Assembly (NCBI GenBank): GCA_001599915.1
Contig: BCIG01000015.1
Coordinates: 620,001 to 684,000 of the forward strand
Source of the DNA: Symbiotaphrina buchneri
Lineage: Eukaryota > Ascomycota > Symbiotaphrinales > Symbiotaphrinaceae
DNA: 64,000 nucleotides
Direction: 5' to 3'
A model generated the notes under the pieces. The model was not told the origin of the DNA, did not search any database, and saw only the letters and a program-made list of their open reading frames with translations. Shown here in pieces: positions 56,205 through 64,000 of the stretch. Within the stretch, counting starts at the first letter, position 1. Every line of letters starts with the position of its first letter. A program made the position numbers and the translations under genes.

Positions 56205-58157
56205 ATGGCGACTTTCAAAGAGAAATTAGACCGCAGTAACGACTTTGCTGAGGATCGCGATCCTCGACTGATCCCTGGTGGAACACGTGCCGATACGACC
56301 ATGGGCACACTGCCTACCTCGGCCGAAGGTCTGCTCCATGAAAGTTTGTATCCAGAAGACGCTTTTGCCGGGCAGACCTACTGGGCAGATCTGCCTAAGG
56401 GCCGAAAGATCAAATGGATCAACAAGCAAGCCACTGAGGAGAGTCGCCAAGAATGGTCCTCCATCTGGCGTATCTTCAAAAATGATCCACTCAAACCAGG
56501 ATTTCTTTATTTTCAAAATTATGCCATCACCGGCCTTGGGTTCTTTACAGAAGGCTACACTCTCTTTTCGGTCGGGAACCTACTCACGCTCTTTGAAGCA
56601 GTATGGCCTCAGTGCTACAAACAGTATACCACTTGCAACAAGACCTGGGTCCAGGCAATCAACTATCTTGAGATTGTCGGGATCATTGCCGGGCAGGTAT
56701 TTGTGGGTATCATCGGAGATTGGATCGGCCGCAGATGGGGCATTATTCAAGATGCTGTCATCATGTGCCTTGGGACGGTCATGCTAACGGCCATGTGGGG
56801 CACGTCGCTCTCGGGCTGGGTTATTATGTACGCAATTTCGTTGTTGGTCTTCTCCGTCGGTGTTGGTGGTGAATATCCCATGACAAGCACAACGGCGATT
56901 GAGGGTCCTCATGGCGGGAGAACCGACAAAGCCGACAAGCTTCACCGGGGAAGAAATGTTGCGTTGGCATTCCTAATGCAAGGGTGGGGTCAGCTGGTCA
57001 ACCAGGTCGTATTGATTATATGCTTGCTCATCTTCCATGGAGGTGGAAATCCTCCTTACAGCGAAACCTCCACACAATACACCTTCCGCGTCTCCTTCGC
57101 ATTCATTGCGGTGTTCTTGCTGTTTTTAATCTATATTCGTGTGTTCAAGCTCCGGCAAGCAGACCACACCTGGAAAGCATCACGGAAACGATCAAATGTC
57201 ACTGGCTACGATGTCCAGTCATTGAAGCTTGTTTGCAGCCACTACTGGCACCGCCTCTTCGGTACAGCAGTCTGCTGGTTCTGCAACGACTTTCCCTTCT
57301 ACGGCAACCAGATCTTCCGCAACGTGTTCCTTCAGCTCGTTACCAGCAACTCAGACGAAGTGATGACGCTTTGGCTCTATAACCTTGTCAATGTCGGCTG
57401 TGAGCTTGTTGGCTACTATCTAGCGGCCATGCTCATCGACTACAAGCTCTATGGACGCAAGCGGATGCAAGCTGTCGGATTCCTCATGTCTTTTGTCCTC
57501 TTCATCATCGCCGCATCTATATTCCCGTCCCTGGACAAGAAGGGACCAGGCAGCCACGGGTTTGAGTTCATCTATTTCTTCTCGTCATTCTGGATCCAGT
57601 TCGGCCCCAACTCGACAACATTCCTGCTCGCCGCTGAAGTCTACCCTGCTCCCGTCCGCGCGACAGCACATGGTCTTAGCGCAGCCGTGGGGAAGCTCGG
57701 AGCTCTTTCAGCCACCGTTCTGTACAACTATATCGGCTCTCGCACGAAGTTCTGGGTGGTATCCTGGTTTGGCCTTGTTGGCTTCCTCCTTACCATCATC
57801 TTCATTCCGGACACCACCGGCCTGGACCTGCGTGAGCAAGAGCGCTACTGGCAGTACGTGCGTGAAGGGCGCGAGGACCAGTACCACGGCATCGCTATTC
57901 ACCCACAGCACCTCTCACTCTATGAGCGACTCGTGCTTAAGCGCAACCGGAATTATGATCCGGAGTTGGACCGCAAGAGCAAGATTGACGAGCTAAGGAC
58001 GCTCTATGAGAAGGCACAAGCGAGCCGGACTGAGGAGGGAGAACAGGAAGAAGTGGATGATCGTGTCGGTGCGTATTTTGAGCAAGAGCGTCTAGAGAAG
58101 CGCAGGGGCGAGGAGGATGCGGATGCGGCGACGTTGAGGAACGAGACTTCAAGGTAG
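56205..58157 (+). CDS. MFS transporter, inorganic phosphate / glycerophospho-type (Pho84/Git1-like)
   Basis: A single 650-residue exon with 12 predicted membrane helices. Phosphate:H+ symporter features are visible: FTEGYTLFSVGNLLTLF in helix 1, the MFS motif GDWIGRRWG after helix 2, the GVGGEYPMTSTTAIEG signature in helix 4, and FGPNSTTFLLAAEVYPAPVR in the second half. A cytosolic N-terminal region of about 95 residues precedes helix 1, and a charged C-terminal tail of over 100 residues follows helix 12, both longer than in Pho84 and closer to fungal Git1-like members. The substrate (phosphate or glycerophosphodiester) cannot be told from sequence. Two CACGTG words upstream fit phosphate control. 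Confidence 0.9.
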   Translation: MATFKEKLDRSNDFAEDRDPRLIPGGTRADTTMGTLPTSAEGLLHESLYPEDAFAGQTYWADLPKGRKIKWINKQATEESRQEWSSIWRIFKNDPLKPGFLYFQNYAITGLGFFTEGYTLFSVGNLLTLFEAVWPQCYKQYTTCNKTWVQAINYLEIVGIIAGQVFVGIIGDWIGRRWGIIQDAVIMCLGTVMLTAMWGTSLSGWVIMYAISLLVFSVGVGGEYPMTSTTAIEGPHGGRTDKADKLHRGRNVALAFLMQGWGQLVNQVVLIICLLIFHGGGNPPYSETSTQYTFRVSFAFIAVFLLFLIYIRVFKLRQADHTWKASRKRSNVTGYDVQSLKLVCSHYWHRLFGTAVCWFCNDFPFYGNQIFRNVFLQLVTSNSDEVMTLWLYNLVNVGCELVGYYLAAMLIDYKLYGRKRMQAVGFLMSFVLFIIAASIFPSLDKKGPGSHGFEFIYFFSSFWIQFGPNSTTFLLAAEVYPAPVRATAHGLSAAVGKLGALSATVLYNYIGSRTKFWVVSWFGLVGFLLTIIFIPDTTGLDLREQERYWQYVREGREDQYHGIAIHPQHLSLYERLVLKRNRNYDPELDRKSKIDELRTLYEKAQASRTEEGEQEEVDDRVGAYFEQERLEKRRGEEDADAATLRNETSR

Positions 58158-59243
58158 GAGAAGGCGAGTGGCTGTTGCGGGATTGGAAAATAGCTGTCGC
58201 TGCATTGGTTACCGGCCCTTACCTGTATTATTACTCAATCCTTTTTACCTGGAGCATGGTTCAGCGAGGTGTATTAGTATTGCATAGCACATGAGCAGCA
58301 TCATATACGAAGTGCTTTGATGACATAGAATATATATCATTAGCTAAAAAGTTTTTCTTACACATTTAAATTTAGTTCGTGGAGCTGATTAAATGGCGGT
58401 GGTGCAGAACCTTTTCTAAGGTATGCTTTGATTTATATCTGCGGCTGTGCAACGACGATGGCATATCCTGGCTGGGTGACATTGGACGACAGCGCATCCC
58501 AAGAACTGACACTGCAGTTCTCCAAACGCCAATGCAGAAAGCAGACAAGCTTGCGTTGTGACTTTTGCAGTAGGGAGCTGTTTGCTTGGGCAAACACGGA
58601 ACACAGCAGCAGCAGTTGTGGTATTTGAAGTGGTGGGTGATTGATTTATGTGAGTCTTCCATACCTGGAACTCGGCGACAATTTCACTTGAATTTGCTGT
58701 ACTAGGTTGGGTCGCAGGATTTATCTAATCACTTATATTTGAAAGAGCAGGCGAAAGCTTGGGCCGAACATCTGTTTCCCATCAGGTGGTCGTAGTGTTT
58801 GCGGAGGGTTCGCGACCCTTGGTGGCGAGATTAAATCAGGCAGTCGTTTGACATTCAGGGGTTGGAAAGGGGGTGAGCTGATGGCTGCCTACATAGGTGT
58901 TGGAAGCAAGCACTGAGCACTGGGTGAGTCATAGCAAAGACATGACACATTCTATTGGACATTTACCAGGTATAGAGGATGTGGGGTAAGGCAGAAGGAG
59001 CTTTCATACACAAAGTGCTTCCATTTAAGAGCGTCTCATAGAAGTGCACTTTCCTCTATTGGTTGGGACGCTCACTGCCTAGCCGAAATCCGAAGCCACA
59101 GCAGGTAAGGAAGGCACCGGCTTTCCCCCAATCCTTGGCATATCAGACTATGTAAGAGCCAGCCACAACCCACTTTGCATTCAATATCTATAAATTATCG
59201 GCGAACACGACGGCCGCTAAGAGGTACAGGTAGACCCGAGAAC
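58158..59243. other. Intergenic between the transporter and VIT/VWA genes
   Basis: No gene or repeat recognised; the last 150 bp are probable leader of the VIT/VWA gene. Confidence 0.5.
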
Positions 59244-62049
59244 ATGTTTTTCCACCAGCCTCGTCCACACGGGCGTCTGCCGCCTTGCGGATTCTACTAC
59301 ATAATCCCCAGCCAACCACCGCAGAAGCGCTACCTCCCCCAAGTGAAGCTCAGCGCCCATGCAACCATCCTGTCGACCACCTCAAGGACAGTCCTGACTC
59401 AGACATTTGTCAACTCCTCATCAGAAGGCATCAAAGAAGCTGTGTACACCTTCCCACTATATGATGGTGTCAGTGTCGTCAGCTTTGAATGCAGCATCGG
59501 GCAGCGTGTTATCAAAGGAGTAGTCAAGGAGAAGCACAAAGCTCGCGCCGCGTTCAAAGAAGCGGCTGAGCGAGGCGAAGCAGCTGGCCTATTGGAACAG
59601 GATGCAAATGCAGCAGATGTGTATAGCACCAAGGTTGCCAACATCCCCGCAGGAGAACAAGCCATTGTCAAAATCACATACCTTGGCGAGTTGAAGAATG
59701 ATGCCGACCTCGATGGTGTTAGATACACTATCCCCACAATCATTGCACCGCGATATAGTGGTTACAACCAATCCTCTGCGGCGGCTTTCCCCACACAGGC
59801 TGGTACATTCGGTGGCCATGGTGTGGCCACAACTGCTGGAGGGATCGAAGTCACGATTGACGTGGTCATGGCTGAAGGGACCATTAAGAGTGTCCAGTCT
59901 CCCAGTAATCCTATCTCAGCCTCAATTGGGAACACATCTGTTGCGCCCGATGCAGCAGCTGCAATGCACAAAGCTTCCGCGACTCTGTCCTTAGGCACGA
60001 CTGAGCTCGAGAAGGACTTTGTACTCATGGTACAAGCAAAAGAGACAGGGACGCCAAAGGCGATTCTGGAAACACATCCAACAATTGCGAATCAACGTGC
60101 ATTATTGACAACGCTCGTTCCCAGATTTTCTCTTCCACAAGAGAAACCGGAGATAGTGTTCATCGCTGACCGAAGTGGGAGTATGCATGACAAGATCCCT
60201 ACGCTTGTCCGTGCCCTCGAACTGTTTCTCAAGTCTTTACCTGTTGGAGTGAGGTTCAACATCTGTTCATTTGGTTCGAGCTATTCTCTTCTCTGGCCGA
60301 AGAGTAAAGCCTACAGCCAAGATTCTTTGGATGAGGCAATCCAACATGTTGCAGGGTTCGCCGCCGACTTTGGCGGAACGGAAATGCTAATGCCAGTCAC
60401 CGGCGTTATTGAGAATCGATTCGAGGATCTCCCGCTTGAGGTCATGTTGTTGACCGATGGCCAGATTTGGAATCAGCAAGCCTTATTTGATTACCTGAAC
60501 GAGCAGGTCAAACTCAGCCAGGGCCAGATCCGAGTGTTTACATTAGGGATTGGAGACTCCGTTTCGCATGCACTCATCGAGGGCATTGCGAGGGCTGGCA
60601 ATGGCTTTTCCCAAGCGGTCATCGAAGGTGAACAAATGTCGAAGAAAGTTGTTCGGATGTTGAAGGGTGGCCTAACACCGCATATCAACAATTACACCCT
60701 TTCGGTTAAATATGCTGCGCCCCAGCAAGGTCCAGATGACTTTGAGCTTGTGGATAAGGTGGCCGACTGTCTTGAAGAGTGTGTGATTGATGAGCCCGAG
60801 GAAGCAGACACTTCAAAATCGGCGGAGGCGGAGAAGAAGCCCATATCGCTCTATAACAAAGATGCAGATTTGGATAAGGAGGATCGTCCAATGCCGGATG
60901 CAACCGGCGAAGGCAGATATGATCATCTCGCTACCGTTCATCCACCAAAGCTGCTCCAGGCTCCTCACAACATACCTCCTCTTTTCCCGTTCATCCGATC
61001 ATCCGTCTATCTGCTTCTTGCCCCAGAAACTTTCCATCAACAACCAACATCTGTCCTTCTCCACGCCGAGTCTCGGCATGGGCCGCTGGAGCTCGCCGCT
61101 GGAGCTCGAAATCCCAGTACAGGCCCTGCCAACACCGGGCGAGACCATCCATCAGCTCGCTGCTAAAAAGGCAGTCCAAGACCTGGAAGAAGGCCGGGGC
61201 TGGCTCAATGACGCCTGGACCACTGACGGCACGTCCATCAAAGAGAAGTACCCAAGCCGGTTCGACGAGCTGGTCGAGCGCGAAGCCGTCCGTCTAGGCG
61301 TGCAGTACCAAGTCGGCGGGAAATGGTGCTCGTTTGTCGCGGTCGAGAACCAAGAGGAGGTCTCACGCAGCGAGGTCCCAGAGCCTAACGAGGGCTCAGT
61401 GCATATGCTGGCTTCGAGCAGAGTCGACGCGCGGTTCCGGCCTGCTGCATTTGGCGCGGGAGGCGCGCCCAAGCGCAAAGCGGCGGGTCGTGGGATCCCG
61501 AGCAAGATGGCGCGCCGTTCTGCTCCTTCTTTTGGGACGCAAGCTGTGCCGGCGGCGGCGGCACCTCCTCCGCCTGCTCCGACCGGGTCGAGTTTGTTCC
61601 CCAGGGCTGCTTCCGCAGTAGCGCCTTCCGGGGCCTTGTTCGGCGCGGGTGCCTCTACTGCGCTGCTAAGTCGTAGTGGGACCAACAACAAGGAGACAGG
61701 CGGTCCGTTCGGCGGGAAGACCGAGGCGGATCCACTCCAGGAGCTGGTGAGCTTACAGACCTTTGAGGGATTCTGGCGTCTGGACGATACGTTGCTTCGT
61801 GCTATCAGTGTCGATCCTAAAGAATCGAAGAGAGCTCTCGACGGCATTGCATCGAGTCTGGAACAAGAACTGAAGGAGGAGGTCTGGGCTACCGTATTGG
61901 TAGTGAAGTTCTTGGAGGTGAAGCTCTCGGATGAGAAGGATGCGTGGGAGTTGATTGTGGATAAGGCTATGGCTTGGTTGGAGGAGCAGACTGAGGAGGA
62001 ACAAAGGGAGGAGTTGCTGGAGAGGGCGGGACAGATTGTTAAGGCATAA
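59244..62049 (+). pseudogene. VIT and von Willebrand A domain protein, reading frame split by a 13-bp tandem duplication
   Basis: The upstream frame (59244-61166, 640 residues) has a VIT domain (HATILSTTSRTVLTQTFVNS to AGEQAIVKITYLGEL) and a VWA domain whose MIDAS motif reads DRSGS near residue 308, followed by LLTDGQIW. After HGPLEL at 61094 the frame would continue EIPVQALPTPGETIHQLAAK in another frame (61108-62049), which carries the expected C-terminal region (LQTFEGFWRLDDTLLRAI, then WATVLVVKFLEVKLSDEKDA). The break coincides with two adjacent copies of GCCGCTGGAGCTC (61082-61094 and 61095-61107). As it stands the product gains 23 unrelated residues and stops at 61166. Both halves look well kept, so the duplication is recent or an assembly error. 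Fungal VIT/VWA proteins have no firmly known function; relatives are inter-alpha-trypsin-inhibitor heavy chains and vault PARP. Confidence 0.85.
61082..61107 (+). repeat. 13-bp tandem duplication, two perfect copies
   Basis: GCCGCTGGAGCTC occurs at 61082-61094 and 61095-61107. The second copy shifts the reading frame of the VIT/VWA gene by one base. Confidence 0.95.
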
Positions 62050-62787
62050 TGACGGCCATCGACGATAGTAACGATAGTATCGACGAGTTAATGATTGATT
62101 TCACCTCTCGTTCCTCGCCCTAATTCCTCTATACGTGGAAGAAGTTACATGGAAGTGTAGACTGTCAAGATAGTATAATTGCGCCTGATCATCAACACGC
62201 CGTCATTCATTCTCACGATCTTGGCCCCTGCGAAGCGACCCCTGAATGCCAAGTTAGTTATGAATGATGATTTGGCGTCGAAAGGTTTCCAGTTCTTCAA
62301 AAGCATTGGATAATTCGAAATTCACAGAAGCTGATATCAAACGTTGAAATCAAACGTTGAACTTGAACCAATAAGATTCAAGATAAGAATGTACAAGAAA
62401 GAGCTGTACATGTGGTTGCTGACTCAAGCCAAGGGGGATTGTGCCATCGCAGCACCGAATAGCGCCATCTCACGCCACGGCATCCCCGCATTTCACCATT
62501 ACGCCATTCGGAGCATGTGGCTCCATCCTCTCCCCCATCATTCGTCCGTCCCAGGAGTTGCTTATCAACACACCTGCTTGGAAATCAGGCATCCCAGAGT
62601 AATCGGGCGCCGGGACACCCGAAGGTCATGGGCCGGGTTATTATTTAACGACTCCCATCGGAGCATTGATCTGGTAGTCGTCTCCCATCACCGATCCAGA
62701 TATCTCTCTACACGCATATTGTTGTATGGATAGTGAGCTTGGAACCGAATACTCCGACGACGAACTCCCCTATCTTTCTAGAGCATC
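62050..62787. other. Intergenic between VIT/VWA and CmcJ-like genes
   Basis: No supported gene; an open frame at 62344-62733 has no family motif. Confidence 0.5.
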
Positions 62788-63763
62788 ATGGCAACATCAG
62801 CAGTCCAGAACCCCCCTTCGCTTTCGGCGAACCACTTCCCGAACCCAACCGCCGCCCTCAAAGAACAGCAGGAGCTCAATGGGACGAGCGAGTCTCACGA
62901 TGTCGTTACGACACTGAATTACTACAAGGATCCCGGTGATGGCAGCGAGCCGCCGCCAAGCAATGTCAACAAGCCTGAGACGTACGACCGGCCTTCGGAG
63001 ACTCAGACCGTTACAGTTCATGACATCCGCGGCAAGGAGGATCAGTATACGCTCGATAAGAACGGATTTCAGGTCTTCACCCGTGAGAGTAGCGAGAAGG
63101 ACTTCTTCGATGATGAACGCCTCAGAGACCTTTACTACAAGGAGACGGAGCAATTGATCAAGGATGTGTATGTGCTTTCATGCTCCTATTCTAATACGAC
63201 CACGATTGACTAACCTGTTCTATAGCACTGGAGCTTCTCAGATCTTCATCTTCGACCACACCATCCGGCGTGCTCAGAAGGACGTCCCCGCTGGCGGCGA
63301 CCCTCGCCGCGGACCCGTCCAACGTGTGCACATTGATCAATCCTACAGCGCTGCGCCAAACCGTGTCTTGCATCACCTGCCCGACCAAGCCGAGCGCCTA
63401 TTGAAAGGCCGCTACCAGATTATCAACGTGTGGCGACCCATCAAGCCCATCTACAAGGATCCGTTGGCTCTGGCCGATGCGTCCTCAGTGGATGACTCGG
63501 ACTTGGTGCCGGTGAAATTGATCTATCCCGATCGTGTCGGCGAGACGTGCACGGTGCGCCCAAATGGCAATCACAGGTGGTTCTACCTGTATGGGCAGAA
63601 GCCTGAGGAGGTCATGTTGATCAAATGCTTTGATTCCAAGACGGATGGAAGGGCCAGGAGGGTGCCGCATACGGCGTTTGTGAACCCGGCGACTGTCGAC
63701 AAGGAGCCTAGGGAGAGTATTGAAGTGAGGGCTTTGGTGTTCCACCCGAATGATACGGAGTAG
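62788..63763 (+). CDS. CmcJ/AsaB (GA4 desaturase-like) family protein
   Basis: Exons 62788-63167 and 63226-63763 give 305 residues. The family pattern is visible: a YYKDPGDGSEPPP segment, NGFQVFTRESSEKDFFDDER, GASQIFIFDHTIRRAQKD, the HIDQSY motif followed by LKGRYQIINVWRPI, and late TCTVRPNGNHRWFYLYGQKP. Members are annotated as CmcJ/NvfI hydroxylase or methyltransferase-like, or GA4 desaturase, and the HxD plus distant His and Arg resemble an iron- and 2-oxoglutarate-type site, but activity differs among members. No biosynthetic cluster surrounds it, so its substrate is unknown. The intron (63168-63225) has donor GTATGT and branch ACTAAC; a donor two bases earlier is less likely. Confidence 0.87.
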
Positions 63764-64000
63764 GGGATCATGCGTTTGCGATAGGGATACGATCTCGATG
63801 CTGTTATGTGTTGAATGTTGAGATATACTTATAACCACTGTCGTTAATCAAACGGAAGAAGTCGTTAGCTGCCAATAACACAATTTCAATACGCAGTCCT
63901 GTAGACTTTTCTTGATATTCTCATCGCCCGTTTGCTACTTTTGTCTTCAGCGCATAGCTGTGGCATTAGTGAGCAAATATTCTGTGTGGCCCGTAGTGTG
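63764..64000. other. 3' flank at the window end
   Basis: No gene start or end recognised before the window closes. Confidence 0.5.

Overview
The window is nuclear DNA of a filamentous ascomycete (Pezizomycotina). The signs are short introns of about 45-95 bp with GT(A/G)-AG ends and CTAAC/CTGAC-like branch sites, roughly 50% GC, compact genes on both strands, and fungal families such as Cdc4 with a long disordered N-terminus, Pab1 with an acidic insert in RRM4, GH81 glucanase and a CST subunit. A Dothideomycetes-like lineage is only a guess. No rRNA gene, convincing tRNA, virus-like element or prokaryotic feature was seen.

Layout. 0.3-1.5 kb: fructose-1,6-bisphosphatase (-). 2.1-3 kb: a doubtful small gene. 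4.9-7.2 kb: S10 serine carboxypeptidase with a likely GPI anchor (+). 8.0-9.2 kb: Aha1 co-chaperone (+). 9.35-9.86 kb: a 496-bp non-autonomous DNA transposon with 53-bp terminal inverted repeats and a 9-bp target duplication. 9.9-14.3 kb: gene-free, ending in a very long leader for a Pcl-type cyclin (14.3-15.5, +). 16.6-18.3 kb: divergent mitochondrial pair, Fmc1-like (-) and an EngB-type GTPase (+). 18.7-22.2 kb: Cdc4 (-). 23.6-26.5 kb: Hop1 (+). 27.3-29.7 kb: Pab1 (+). 30.5-33.4 kb: Utp14 (+). 34.8-37.9 kb: GH81 endo-beta-1,3-glucanase (+). 39.3-40.8 kb: vacuolar Ca2+/H+ exchanger (+). 42.1-44.4 kb: universal-stress-domain protein (-). 45.6-50.1 kb: a minus-strand run of mitoribosomal uS7, a DnaJ protein, a GFA/CENP-V zinc protein and a pyrimidine-deaminase-like protein. 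50.7-51.5 kb: Stn1 (+). 52.5-54.3 kb: unknown membrane protein (-). 56.2-58.2 kb: phosphate-type MFS transporter (+). 59.2-62.0 kb: VIT/VWA protein split by a 13-bp tandem duplication (+). 62.8-63.8 kb: CmcJ/AsaB-family protein (+).

The genes are mostly unrelated housekeeping genes in ordinary fungal order. There is no biosynthetic cluster and no clear multi-gene system. The most notable items are the foldback transposon whose arms repeat telomere-like CCTAAC words; a 952-bp stretch without a single ATG before the cyclin start; the 13-bp duplication that breaks the VIT/VWA gene; and several unusual intron placements (an intron directly after a start codon, an in-frame stop-free intron in the bisphosphatase, a 23-nt internal exon in hop1 and a 17-nt last exon in the GH81 gene). 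Exon coordinates were derived by eye from splice signals, reading-frame arithmetic and family conservation.
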